From Reinekea marinisedimentorum (GTDB lineage Bacteria; Pseudomonadota; Gammaproteobacteria; Pseudomonadales; Natronospirillaceae): 64,000 bases of DNA. The stretch spans positions 1 through 64,000 of the forward strand of contig NZ_SLZR01000007.1 in NCBI RefSeq assembly GCF_004341165.1, given 5' to 3'. The notes beneath the pieces were generated by a model that saw nothing but the letters and a program-made list of their open reading frames with translations, searched no databases and was not told where the DNA came from. Shown here one piece after another: positions 33,820 through 42,688 of this stretch (position 1 is its first letter; each line of letters opens with the position of its first letter). The position numbers and the translations under genes are program-made.

Positions 33820-35603
33820 GCACAGCCGTAACCGTTGCAGCAACGATTGCTGCATACCGAAGTGGGCAACTGACGCCTGCACAACACCTGAAAGCCAAAC
33901 TGGCCGCCGCGCGTGCAGACAGCACCAACAGCTGGATTGCGCTGATCAGCGATAGCCAGCTGGAGAGCTATCTCGCTGCGCTGGCAGATCATTCTGCGGA
34001 ATCCCTGCCGCTTTATGGCGTGCCGTTTGCCATTAAAGATAATGTCGATCTGGCTGGCTTACCGACCACCGCCGGTTGTAAAGACTATGCCTACCAGCCG
34101 GAAAGCACCGCCTTTGCTGTCGAAAAACTGATTCAGGCAGGCGCGGTGCCGCTGGGCAAAACCAACCTCGATCAATTCGCGACCGGTTTGGTGGGTACGC
34201 GCAGCCCATGGGGGGCTACTCACAACAGCTTTAACCCAGAGTACATTTCCGGTGGCTCCAGCGCCGGTAGCGCAGTCACGGTGGCAACCGGGCAGGTGTG
34301 TTTCTCGCTGGGTACCGATACAGCCGGTTCCGGCCGGGTGCCTGCTGCCTTCAATAATATTCTCGGCTTAAAGGCCAGCAAGGGTCGCATCAGCTGCAGT
34401 GGCGTGGTTCCGGCCTGTAAAAGCCTGGATTGCCTGACGTTGTTTGCACACACCGCCGAAGATTTAAGCCTGCTGCTGGCCGTAGCCGGTGAATACGATG
34501 TCAACGACTGTTACGCAAGGCCGGCAATGCCTGCGCCGACAGCGTTGAGCTCGCTTGCCGGTGCCAAAATTGGTGTGCCGCAGGCAAAGCAACTGGCGTT
34601 TTTTGGTAACCACAGCAACGAGCAATTGTTTGGCAAGGCTCTGCAGAGCCTGAAGGTGCTGGGAGCCGAGCTGGTTGAGATCGATTTTCAGCCGTTTTTG
34701 GATGCCGCCAAACTGCTCTATGAAGGCCCCTGGGTTGCCGAGCGTTATGCCGCCATTCAGGAATTTTTTGAGCAAGATGCCAGTCGATGCCTGCCGGTGA
34801 TTCAAACCATTATTGGGGGCGCGCAGGGAAAAACCGCCGTCGATGCCTTTAACGCAGCTTATAAACTGCAGCAATACAAGGTAATTTGTGACCAGCTGTT
34901 AAGCCAGGTGGATGTTATGGTGACCCCAACTGCCGGCTCGATATACACCATCGACGCTGTCAACGCCGACCCGATTACCCTGAACTCGGAAAACGGCTAC
35001 TACACCAACTTTATGAACCTGCTCGATTACGCCGCCGTTGCCGTGCCGGCGGGCTTTAACGACAGTAAATTGCCGTTCGGTATCACCCTGTTTGGCCCGG
35101 CCGGTTGCGATGACGCGCTGTTAAAGCTGGCCGGCCAATGGCAGCAGAGCCAGCAGTTACCGTTGGGTGCGACCGGTGAAGCGTTGCCGGCTGCGGCAGC
35201 GATAGCCGACGGTGCGGCGCTGGTCGAAGTGGCTGTTTGTGGCGCTCATCTGCAGGGCTTACCGCTCAATTCTCAGTTGCTGGAGCGTGGTGCAAAACTG
35301 AAGCAAGCCACCACAACCTCCGCTAATTATCGGCTGTTTGCGCTGGCGGGGGGCCCGCCGTTTCGCCCCGGTTTAATTCGTGATGAAACTGCTGGCCGGG
35401 CGATTGAGGTTGAGGTCTGGCAACTGCCGGTGGCGAGTCTGGGCAGCTTTTTAGCGGGTATTCCGCAGCCGTTAGGGTTGGGCAAGCTTGAGCTTGAGAG
35501 TGGAGCCTGGGTGACCGGTTTTATCTGTGAAGGCTATGCCATTGCGGATGCCCGTGAAATCACTGAATTTGGCGGTTGGCGGGGGTATCTGGCCAGCCAG
35601 TAG
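33816..35603 (+). CDS. atzF: Allophanate hydrolase
   Basis: A 595-residue amidase-signature enzyme that splits allophanate into ammonia and CO2. The Ser-cisSer-Lys triad is visible: K in F-A-I-K-D-N-V-D, then G-G-S-S-A-G-S and D-T-A-G-S-G-R. A C-terminal domain (about 470-595) of the AtzF type follows; its shape and length match the family. It overlaps the carboxylase gene by 4 bp and completes the guanidine-to-ammonium route. Confidence 0.95.
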   Translation: MSTAVTVAATIAAYRSGQLTPAQHLKAKLAAARADSTNSWIALISDSQLESYLAALADHSAESLPLYGVPFAIKDNVDLAGLPTTAGCKDYAYQPESTAFAVEKLIQAGAVPLGKTNLDQFATGLVGTRSPWGATHNSFNPEYISGGSSAGSAVTVATGQVCFSLGTDTAGSGRVPAAFNNILGLKASKGRISCSGVVPACKSLDCLTLFAHTAEDLSLLLAVAGEYDVNDCYARPAMPAPTALSSLAGAKIGVPQAKQLAFFGNHSNEQLFGKALQSLKVLGAELVEIDFQPFLDAAKLLYEGPWVAERYAAIQEFFEQDASRCLPVIQTIIGGAQGKTAVDAFNAAYKLQQYKVICDQLLSQVDVMVTPTAGSIYTIDAVNADPITLNSENGYYTNFMNLLDYAAVAVPAGFNDSKLPFGITLFGPAGCDDALLKLAGQWQQSQQLPLGATGEALPAAAAIADGAALVEVAVCGAHLQGLPLNSQLLERGAKLKQATTTSANYRLFALAGGPPFRPGLIRDETAGRAIEVEVWQLPVASLGSFLAGIPQPLGLGKLELESGAWVTGFICEGYAIADAREITEFGGWRGYLASQ

Positions 35604-35609
35604 CCGCGC

Positions 35610-35634
35610 AAAAAAAAGGCCGCATCAAGCGGCC
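35610..35634 (-). terminator. Terminator between the convergent guanidine and TRAP operons
   Basis: GGCCGC-ATCAA-GCGGCC (35618-35634) lies next to eight A (35610-35617), which is a U-run on the minus strand. It fits best as the terminator of the TRAP operon, about 100 bp past its last stop, and may also stop opposing transcription. Confidence 0.8.
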
Positions 35635-35731
35635 TGTCAAAGTTATCGCACTTCTTTAAATGGCTGCGCGGGCACCCCGAATGCATAGGGTGCTCGTGCG
35701 CAGCGGTTATTTCCCCCCAAGGAAATTCTGT

Positions 35732-36313
35732 TCAGGCGCTGGGTTCAGCCCCCGGTAAACCTAAGATAAATTTTCTGACCTCTACCAACACATCGATGAC
35801 CGAGTAAACCAGCATAATGAATGCGGAAACCGGCATGCAGGAGTAGAGAATCCACTGCTTAATCTGGAACACGGTGGTGACCTGATGCGTTCTCAGGGTC
35901 AGCTTCAGCGCAAACCAGAAGAAGATCGCCATGAAGGTGGCGGAAATCATCAGGATCAAAATGCGGTACAGGTGCTTAAGGCGGTCGTGCTTTAAGCGTG
36001 GGCTGATCCAGTCACCGACAGAAAAATGCAGCTTGGCGCACCACAGGGCCGCTGCGCCGTAGAAAACCAGCGCCGCAAAGGTGAGCTCGACCACTTCGTC
36101 GAACCAGTGAAACGAATTGATGGTCACAAAGCTGTTGATAAAGCCTGCAGCGCCCGCCAGTCCCTTCGCTTCGAGAAAGCTCACCAGATCATTAATCAGC
36201 CGCAGGCTGACATTGGCGACCAGCAACAGCCCTAAAATGCTGAACATGGTCATGGAAATAAAACGCAGAATGCGTTGCACCCAGCCGTCTATTTTTTTCG
36301 CTAAGGCAATCAT
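35732..36313 (-). CDS. TRAP transporter small membrane subunit (DctQ family)
   Basis: A 193-residue four-helix protein of the DctQ family, with F-H-W-F-D-E-V-V-E-L and a later L-W-C-A-K-L-H-F-S-V-G-D-W core. It links to the large permease to form a sodium-driven uptake system. It overlaps the large subunit gene by 1 bp. Confidence 0.9.
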   Translation of the reverse strand: MIALAKKIDGWVQRILRFISMTMFSILGLLLVANVSLRLINDLVSFLEAKGLAGAAGFINSFVTINSFHWFDEVVELTFAALVFYGAAALWCAKLHFSVGDWISPRLKHDRLKHLYRILILMISATFMAIFFWFALKLTLRTHQVTTVFQIKQWILYSCMPVSAFIMLVYSVIDVLVEVRKFILGLPGAEPSA

Positions 36314-37602
36314 TACATCGGTCCCATCAGCAGGTTAGGCAGGAACAGGGCAATGCCCGGTACAAAGGCGATCAGCAGTGTAATCAGGAAGATCATCAGC
36401 AGGTACGGCCACACCCTTCGTGCCAGCGCCGGCATGCCGACCTTGGCGAAGCTGTCCACCGCGAACAGGCACATCCCCACCGGTGGCGTCAGGTTGCCGA
36501 TCATGATCAGCAGCGTCATCACCACGCCGAAGTTAACCAGATCGATCTGGAACATCGTGGCGATCGGCATAAACAGCGGCAGGGTGATCAGGAAGATGGC
36601 GTTGCCCTCCAGAAACAGCCCCATGGTGAGCACGATGCCAATGATGATCCACATGACAATGGATTGCGTTGCGCCAAAGCTGACCAGTGTGGAGATCACC
36701 GCATCGGGAATTTTCTGATGAATGATCAGCCAGCCAAAGAAGTTGGCGGCGGCAATAATGAACAGCAGGCTGACCGATTGGGAAATGGATTTATAAACGA
36801 TATCCGGGATGGCTTTCAGCTTTAAATCTTTGTAATAGAAGCCGAGCAGCGCGGCGTACACACACACCACCACTGAAGCTTCGGTCGGCGTGAAGAAGCC
36901 GGTCATGATGCCGCCGACAATAATCACCGGTGCCATCAGTGGCCAGAACGCGCCGTTGAAGGCCGAAAAGCGTTCACGAATAGTGGCCTTGTGTTCATCA
37001 CGCGGGTAGTTGCGTCGTTTTGCCAGAATGCCGAGCGCCACCATCATGCCGATGCTCATTAAAATGCCGGGAATAAAGCCGGCCAGGAATAATCGCGCGA
37101 CCGAAACGCTGGTGATCGAGCCATACAAAACAAACGGAATGCTCGGCGGAATCACCGGGCCAATCACCGAAGAGGCGGCGACCAGTGTGGCCGAATCGGC
37201 AGGGTCATAACCCTGATCAACCATGGCCTTGTGTTCAATCTGGCCAAGACCGGCAGCATCGGCCACGGCCGAGCCGGACATGCCGGAAAAGATCACACTG
37301 GCAACAATATTCACCTGGCCGATGCCACCGGAAATGTGCCCGACCATGGCGCGGGCAAAGCGGAAGATACGGTCAGTAATACCGCCGGTGTTCATCAGGT
37401 TGCCGGCGAGAATGAAAAACGGGATGGCCAGCAGCGTAAAGCCGGTGGTGCCGTAGTACATGCGGTGCGGCAGCATGGCTAGCAGGCGCGCATCGCCCAA
37501 GCCGATAAAAAAGATGACCGAGGTTAAGCCAATGGCGACCACCACCGGAACGTTAATCAGCAGAAAAAAGATAAGAACGCCGAAAATATAAAGGGTCAAC
37601 AT
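36313..37602 (-). CDS. TRAP transporter large permease (DctM family)
   Basis: A 429-residue transporter with about twelve helices. DctM landmarks: P-F-F-I-L-A-G-N-L-M-N, M-S-G-S-A-V-A-D-A, V-I-P-P-S-I-P and F-F-T-P-T-E-A-S-V. It carries the solute inwards with sodium ions. It is preceded by a 77-bp gap with a stem-loop after the binding-protein gene. Confidence 0.95.
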   Translation of the reverse strand: MLTLYIFGVLIFFLLINVPVVVAIGLTSVIFFIGLGDARLLAMLPHRMYYGTTGFTLLAIPFFILAGNLMNTGGITDRIFRFARAMVGHISGGIGQVNIVASVIFSGMSGSAVADAAGLGQIEHKAMVDQGYDPADSATLVAASSVIGPVIPPSIPFVLYGSITSVSVARLFLAGFIPGILMSIGMMVALGILAKRRNYPRDEHKATIRERFSAFNGAFWPLMAPVIIVGGIMTGFFTPTEASVVVCVYAALLGFYYKDLKLKAIPDIVYKSISQSVSLLFIIAAANFFGWLIIHQKIPDAVISTLVSFGATQSIVMWIIIGIVLTMGLFLEGNAIFLITLPLFMPIATMFQIDLVNFGVVMTLLIMIGNLTPPVGMCLFAVDSFAKVGMPALARRVWPYLLMIFLITLLIAFVPGIALFLPNLLMGPM

Positions 37603-37630
37603 CCTGAACGTACCTTTAAATTTATGAAGC

Positions 37631-37658
37631 GGGTTCCGCCGATACTCGGGCGAAACCC
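37631..37658 (-). other. Intercistronic stem-loop between dctP- and dctM-like genes
   Basis: GGGTTCCGCC pairs with GGGCGAAACCC (9 of 10 pairs, about 7-nt loop). Without a T-run it is unlikely to terminate fully. Such structures often stabilise the binding-protein message so more of it is made than of the permease. Confidence 0.5.
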
Positions 37659-37679
37659 ATGGGCTTTAATTAACCGGTA

Positions 37680-38663
37680 TTACTTCACCGATTGGGTCAT
37701 TTCCATCCACTTATCGAAGTTAGCTGCCCCCACTTTCTTTTTGATCTGATCGTAGGCCGGGCCCATCATGGCCTGGAACGGGGCTAAATCGGGTTCATCT
37801 ATCTGAATGCCGTTGGCGCGCATATCGGCAATCTGCTTCTGCTCTTCGGCGCGCAGTAATTCGCGCATCAGCAGACGTGCGGCATCGGACTCCTCCTGAA
37901 CAATGACCTGTTGAGCCGGCGTCAGGCGGTTCCATGCATCCGCGGAAACCACATGCACCATAGAACTGTACAGGTAGTTGATGATGGAAATGTACTTCTG
38001 GCTTTCATACAGCTTCAGGTTGTAGATCACGCCGATCGGGTTTTCCTGACCGTCGACCACGCCCTGACGCATAGCCATGACCAGTTCGCTGAAGGAGATG
38101 GTTTGCACGTTTGCACCAATCGCCTGCATCGCTGCCTGATAGGTCATCGCTGGCGGCGTGCGGATTTTCAGGCCCTTAACGTCATCCGGCGATAGGATCG
38201 GCTTAACGGAGTTGGTGAGTTGGCGGAAGCCCCAATCCCAGCTGGAAAGGTAAACCAAACCAATCTTTTCCAGCTCGGGTGCGGCCCAGGCTTTAAACGG
38301 GCCATCGAGCACACGGTCGGCGTGTGCGGCGTTTTCCAGTGAGAACGGAATGGAGACGGTATCGAACAACGGCACATGTTTCGCCAGCTGATCCTGACCG
38401 GACAGGCTCATATCAATAACACCAAAGATAACCTGCTCCAGTACTTCTGGCGGGCTGCCCAAGGCGTTGTTCGGGTACAGTTCTACCTTCACATCACCGT
38501 TGGTGCGGGCTTCAACGTTTTTGGCGAACTGCATGGCGGCAATGTGGGAAGGGTGTTCTTCTGACCCGAAGTGACCCAGCTTCAATTCAACAGCCGAGAA
38601 GGCTGAAGATGCCCAGGCAAAACAGAGTGCAGAGACCAGCCCCTTCTTAAGCTTTGCGTGCAT
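37680..38663 (-). CDS. TRAP transporter substrate-binding protein (DctP family)
   Basis: A 327-residue periplasmic receptor. It has a signal peptide (about 1-23), then K-L-G-H-F-G-S-E-E-H-P, and the conserved arginine in G-L-K-I-R-T-P-P that holds a ligand carboxylate. The ligand is an organic or sugar acid. The UxuR/ExuR-like operators upstream suggest a hexuronate or a related alginate or pectin product, which is inference. AAGGAG precedes the ATG. First gene of the operon. Confidence 0.92.
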   Translation of the reverse strand: MHAKLKKGLVSALCFAWASSAFSAVELKLGHFGSEEHPSHIAAMQFAKNVEARTNGDVKVELYPNNALGSPPEVLEQVIFGVIDMSLSGQDQLAKHVPLFDTVSIPFSLENAAHADRVLDGPFKAWAAPELEKIGLVYLSSWDWGFRQLTNSVKPILSPDDVKGLKIRTPPAMTYQAAMQAIGANVQTISFSELVMAMRQGVVDGQENPIGVIYNLKLYESQKYISIINYLYSSMVHVVSADAWNRLTPAQQVIVQEESDAARLLMRELLRAEEQKQIADMRANGIQIDEPDLAPFQAMMGPAYDQIKKKVGAANFDKWMEMTQSVK

Positions 38664-38703
38664 AGTTAACTCCTTAGTGATTGTTTTTGTTGTTGTCTAA
38701 GCT

Positions 38704-38732
38704 GCGGATACCCGGTTGCTGGGGGTATCCGC
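38704..38732 (-). other. 5'-UTR stem-loop of the TRAP operon
   Basis: GCGGATACCC and its exact complement form a 10-bp stem with a 9-nt loop, about 40 nt before the dctP-like start. There is no T-run. It may stabilise the message; it is far enough from the ribosome site not to mask it. Confidence 0.5.
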
Positions 38733-38903
38733 ATCCGCATTTATTAACTCAAGGAAATCAATAAAGGCGTTCTGTGCAGCAGGCCACAGGCGATAGAGCC
38801 GATGTGCCACGGGCTACGCTGCGAATTCAATGTTGTGTTAACTAACAGATAACCTGACCACTTTTTTATTGTTGTTCAGTAGGCCAATGCACCGCGACTG
38901 GCA

Positions 38904-38921
38904 ATATTGGTTGACCAATAT
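38904..38921. promoter_or_regulatory. GntR-family operator 1 (UxuR/ExuR-like)
   Basis: ATATTGGT-TG-ACCAATAT is an 8+2+8 palindrome with perfect arms. Its core TTGGT-N2-ACCAA equals the operator core of the E. coli hexuronate repressors UxuR and ExuR. Confidence 0.7.
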
Positions 38922-38957
38922 GGTGCGTAAATAAGTTTTAGTGACTATATCAGAGTT

Positions 38958-38975
38958 AAATTGGTTGTCCAATAT
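38958..38975. promoter_or_regulatory. GntR-family operator 2
   Basis: AAATTGGTTGTCCAATAT matches operator 1 at 16 of 18 positions and begins 54 bp from it. The spacing of about five helical turns would allow looping or cooperative binding over the TRAP promoter. No GntR gene is in the window. Confidence 0.65.
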
Positions 38976-39131
38976 TAATGTTTGCCGCTATTCAGCGTCC
39001 GTTGATGGCCGGATAGCGCGTTTACCTTTGTTCTAATTACCGGGAAACTGTGCCCTTGTTTGAACCAAATGGCGCTGTTGCTGTCAGTGTTTGATTGGCC
39101 CCCAAATACCTCTGATTAACGAGACCATTCT

Positions 39132-40004
39132 TTGACTAAACATTCTCTTAGTTCTGCGACACTGCTGTTCGCCGCTGTCGCCCTGATTTTCTTTGCCGCC
39201 AACTCGGTGCTGGCCCGTATGGCTCTGATACCGCAGGCTGCGCAGATGGACGCTGGCAGTTTTGTGTTACTGCGCCTGTTCAGTGCCGTGGTTATGCTCT
39301 GGTTGTTGCTGGCACTGAGCCACCGCACCGCGCGCCCGGCATCGGCAAGAGGCAGCTGGCGCTCTGCCGCCTGGCTGTTCCTGTATGCGCTCAGCTTTGC
39401 TTATGCCTACCGCTCTGTGGATGCTGGCTCCGGTGCCTTGGTGCTGTTCGGCAGTGTGCAGCTGGTGATGTTCTTTATCGCCCGGCTCAAAGGTGCTCAT
39501 ACCAGCCTGCTGGCGGTGACTGGCGTGGTTATCGCAATGGCGGGTCTGGGCTATCTGATGTGGCCGTTGATCAGCACTCCGTCGCTGATTGGTGTGCTGT
39601 TGATGGCCGTCAGTGGTGCGGCCTGGGCGTTTTATACGATCGCCGGTCAGGGCTCACAAGACCCGCTGCAGGATACCGCCTACAACTTTTTGCGAACGCT
39701 GCCCTTTTGCCTTGCTCTGTTGCTGGTGTTGCTGGCCTTTGGCGCTGTTTGGAGCAGCTGGCAGGGTGTGCTACTGGCGGTGCTTTCCGGGGCTCTGGCC
39801 TCTGGTATCGGCTATGCCGTTTGGTACAGCGCGCTGCGCGGGCTGAGCGGTATTCAGGCCGGCAGCCTACAGTTGTTGGTGCCGGCCATTGCCTCGGCCG
39901 GTGGTATTCCGTTTGCCGGCGATCTGTTCAGTTGGCGGTTGGTCATCTCCACCCTGATTACGCTGGCCGGCATCTTTCTGGTGATGCGTAATTCACAACG
40001 TTAA
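39132..40004 (+). CDS. EamA/DMT-superfamily transporter
   Basis: A 290-residue protein with ten predicted helices in two EamA repeats. It has features of the class: A-N-S-V-L-A-R early on and A-L-A-S-G-I-G-Y-A-V-W-Y-S-A-L in the second repeat. Substrate unknown. It starts with TTG at 39132, and the ribosome site is weak. It is divergent from the TRAP operon, so the operator region may also affect it. Confidence 0.85.
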   Translation: MTKHSLSSATLLFAAVALIFFAANSVLARMALIPQAAQMDAGSFVLLRLFSAVVMLWLLLALSHRTARPASARGSWRSAAWLFLYALSFAYAYRSVDAGSGALVLFGSVQLVMFFIARLKGAHTSLLAVTGVVIAMAGLGYLMWPLISTPSLIGVLLMAVSGAAWAFYTIAGQGSQDPLQDTAYNFLRTLPFCLALLLVLLAFGAVWSSWQGVLLAVLSGALASGIGYAVWYSALRGLSGIQAGSLQLLVPAIASAGGIPFAGDLFSWRLVISTLITLAGIFLVMRNSQR

Positions 40005-40362
40005 TTTAGCGGATGGCAAATCCTGTTCTCCGTGAAAACGGGCGACGGGGAATAAGAGGCCTACCGCAGGGCGTCGAAGCTGCCTTTGTGGCGAAATCGG
40101 CGCTATTTACAGCGCGGAAGGTTGCCTGCCGCAGAAATACCGTCATTCTTATCGCTGTTGCCGCCGGCGCTAAGCCGTTGATCTGAAAGGCATCTTCTGC
40201 CAGGAAAATTCAGCGCGCCGCTGAACATTGAAATTTGCGATCGGGTAGACCGTAAAAACCGTGATTCACTGGCGTTTCCCGCTATTATTGCTCAGGTATT
40301 AATCAACTCTGCGGGCTGTTATTGCGTAGCGCCGCAGAGCGCTTCACGAAAAAGGATGACAA
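40005..40362. other. Intergenic stretch without a supported gene
   Basis: About 360 bp between the EamA and transcarbamylase genes. I see no reading frame with a ribosome site, no RNA gene and no clear terminator. It should contain the promoter of the transcarbamylase gene. Confidence 0.5.
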
Positions 40363-41205
40363 ATGAATTTTCTGAACCTGAGTGATTTCACAGCCGCGCA
40401 ACTGCAGGAAGTCTTTGCCCTGGCTGAACAGAATGCAGCGAATCCAAAGCCGCTGGCCGGTAAAACCGCCGTTCTGTTCTTTCCTGAATCCAGCATTCGC
40501 ACCCGTATCACCTTTGAGAAGGCGGTGGTTGAGCTGGGCGGCCAGCCGATACTGTTCCCGCCGGAATCACTGGATAAACCGGAAGCCCTGCACGATGTTG
40601 CCGGCTACATACAAAACTGGGCAAGCCTGGTGATCGTTCGTCACAACAGCCATTCGCGCATCAGCCAGCTGGCGGCCCATTCTTCAATTCCGGTCATTAA
40701 TGCGATGAGTTCGCACAACCACCCCTGTGAAATAGTTTCCGACCTGTTCGCGATAAGAAAACTGAACCCGGGTTTCGACAAGCTGCGTTACACCTTTGTG
40801 GGTGCCTGCGGCAACATTCTGCAAAGCTGGCTGAATGCCGCCACGGTGTTTGGTTTCCCGTTGACTCACGTTGCCCCGGCCAGTGAGAAGCTCGACACCG
40901 AAGCGGCCAATTACCACTTTACCGAACAGCTGGAGCCGGCGCTTGCCAATACCGATGTGTTGCTTACCGACCCGCTGCCTGCGCGCCTGAAGGGCGATCT
41001 TTACTACAGTCGCTACCAGATCACCCAGCGGCGTATAGAGATGCTGCCGGCCAATGCACTGTTTAACCCGTGCCCGCCGTTCTACCGTGGTGAAGAGGTA
41101 TCGGAAGAGGCGATTAAATCGCCGGTGTTTGTCGGTTACAACTTCAAAGCCAGCCTGCTGCCGGTGCAAAAAGCCGTTATCCAGTATTGCCTGGAACATT
41201 ACTGA
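40363..41205 (+). CDS. Short transcarbamylase of unknown specificity
   Basis: A 280-residue member of the aspartate/ornithine carbamoyltransferase superfamily, shorter than the usual 305-335. The carbamoyl-phosphate loop reads S-S-I-R-T-R instead of S-T-R-T-R and H-P-C-E replaces H-P-C-Q. The C-terminal H-C-L-P of ornithine enzymes is replaced by N-P-C-P-P-F-Y-R-G-E-E. Similar short proteins are known to me from clostridia, where their substrate is unresolved. AAAGGATG precedes the ATG. It is alone, not in an arginine cluster. Confidence 0.8.
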   Translation: MNFLNLSDFTAAQLQEVFALAEQNAANPKPLAGKTAVLFFPESSIRTRITFEKAVVELGGQPILFPPESLDKPEALHDVAGYIQNWASLVIVRHNSHSRISQLAAHSSIPVINAMSSHNHPCEIVSDLFAIRKLNPGFDKLRYTFVGACGNILQSWLNAATVFGFPLTHVAPASEKLDTEAANYHFTEQLEPALANTDVLLTDPLPARLKGDLYYSRYQITQRRIEMLPANALFNPCPPFYRGEEVSEEAIKSPVFVGYNFKASLLPVQKAVIQYCLEHY

Positions 41206-41313
41206 AAGCTGATCTGGCACTGGAAATTCCAGAAAAATCAGACTTATCTAAATATTACAATAACAATACGGCTTTGAAAGATTAGCCGGTAAGTCGTGAA
41301 ACAGGAGCGTGCG

Positions 41314-42162
41314 ATGTGGCTTGTCGTGGTGGTTATCATCATGTTTGTTGTGCTGGATATCTTCATCATTTTCTACCTCGGCTTACGCCGCTGGCAGAAA
41401 GAAATTTCTGTGCTGACCGGCCAGCTTTACCGGGCCAGAAAAGAATTTAAATCCGGAAAGTATTCACAGGCAGATATCGAAGGCCTGCCAGAACCCGTAC
41501 AGCGTTATTTCAAAGCTGTTCTCAAAGACGGCCAGCCGCTGATCTCCTTTGCTGAAATTGAGCATACCGGCATGTTTAACATGAGCGAGTTTGAAGAAGC
41601 CTGGAAGCCGTTTAAATCGAACCAGAAGGTGACCGTTGATCGGCCCGGTTTTATCTGGAACGCCAGGGTGCAGATGGTGCCGTGGGTGAATGTGCATATC
41701 TACGATGCTTACATCGCCGGTGTTGGCTATCTGACAGCCGAGTTGATTGGCTTGTTTAACATGATGACACAGCCTCATACCGCTCAGCTCGATGAAGGTG
41801 AGCTGGTGCGCTATCTGGCCGAGGCGGTCTGGTACCCGACAGCATTATTGCCCAGTCAGGGCGTCGATTGGCTGCCAGTGGATGAAAACAGCGCTCGCGC
41901 TATGCTCAGCGATGGTGACGTCACCATTAATTTGATTTTTACGTTCGATGAGCATGGGCTGGTCGAAACCGTTTATTCGGACGGCCGCTACAAAGATGTG
42001 ATGGGTAAGATGATACTGACCCCCTGGGAAGCGAAGGTGTGGCAATATGAAGAACTCGATAATATAAAAGTACCGGTTTATGGCGAGGTTGCCTGGGCGA
42101 AACCTCACGGCCGTAAAGAGTATTTTCATGGCCGCCTGAAGCGAATCCGCTATGAATTCTGA
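41314..42162 (+). CDS. DUF6544-like protein with N-terminal membrane helix
   Basis: A 282-residue protein with one N-terminal helix (about 1-24) and a long soluble domain with L-P-E-P-V-Q-R-Y-F, the typical start of the DUF6544 family, followed by F-I-W-N-A-R and Y-L-A-E-A-V-W-Y-P-T-A-L-L. Function unknown. I prefer ATG 41314, which AGGAG precedes, to the GTG at 41296. It lies 15 bp before the GyrI-like gene and probably forms an operon with it. Confidence 0.75.
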   Translation: MWLVVVVIIMFVVLDIFIIFYLGLRRWQKEISVLTGQLYRARKEFKSGKYSQADIEGLPEPVQRYFKAVLKDGQPLISFAEIEHTGMFNMSEFEEAWKPFKSNQKVTVDRPGFIWNARVQMVPWVNVHIYDAYIAGVGYLTAELIGLFNMMTQPHTAQLDEGELVRYLAEAVWYPTALLPSQGVDWLPVDENSARAMLSDGDVTINLIFTFDEHGLVETVYSDGRYKDVMGKMILTPWEAKVWQYEELDNIKVPVYGEVAWAKPHGRKEYFHGRLKRIRYEF

Positions 42163-42177
42163 AGAGGCGTTTTACCC

Positions 42178-42648
42178 ATGGATAGAGTTCAGATCGTAGA
42201 GTTCCCGGAAACCAAAATAGCCGTTATTGAGCATCGTGGCTCACCGGCGCTGGAGCATCAGTCGGTGTTAAAGCTGGTGCAGTGGCGCAAGGCCAACCAG
42301 ATGCCGCCTTCTGCTGTTCACCGCAGCTACGGCATTCACTATAACGACCCCTTCCATGTTGCGCCTCAGGCTTACCGCGTAGACCTCGCGGTTTCGGTGC
42401 AGCAGGATGTGCCGGAAAATGATTTTGGCGTGATCAATAAGGTGATACCGGCGCTGCGCTGTGCCATGGCGCGGCACCTGGGTTCGCGCACCAATGTATC
42501 AACCGCTAAGTTCTTGATGGAAAAATGGTTGCCGCAAAGCGGTGAAACGCTGGCGGATTTCCCGGTGTTTTTTCACTATGTGAATGTCGGCCCCGATATC
42601 AAAGAAGACGACATGATCACCGATGTCTACCTGCCAATTCAGCCTTAG
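42178..42648 (+). CDS. Stand-alone GyrI-like small-molecule-binding protein
   Basis: A 156-residue protein of the GyrI-like/AraC effector-binding fold, without a DNA-binding domain: I-E-H-R-G-S-P near the start and Y-G-I-H-Y-N-D-P, then a C-terminal D-V-Y-L-P-I. Stand-alone GyrI-like proteins bind or hydrolyse small aromatic compounds or inhibit gyrase. The role here is open. A terminator follows. Confidence 0.8.
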   Translation: MDRVQIVEFPETKIAVIEHRGSPALEHQSVLKLVQWRKANQMPPSAVHRSYGIHYNDPFHVAPQAYRVDLAVSVQQDVPENDFGVINKVIPALRCAMARHLGSRTNVSTAKFLMEKWLPQSGETLADFPVFFHYVNVGPDIKEDDMITDVYLPIQP

Positions 42649-42688
42649 TGACCGAATTTTCCGCATGAACCACTCGCTTTGCAAACAC

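Noticed and set aside
32770-33882. Long minus-strand open frame opposite the carboxylase
   Set aside because: Shadow of the carboxylase C-terminal half.
30196-35603. Annotation as plain urea amidolyase system
   Set aside because: The DUF1989 pair, two guanidine riboswitches and the Asn at 964 favour guanidine; urea use remains possible as a side activity.
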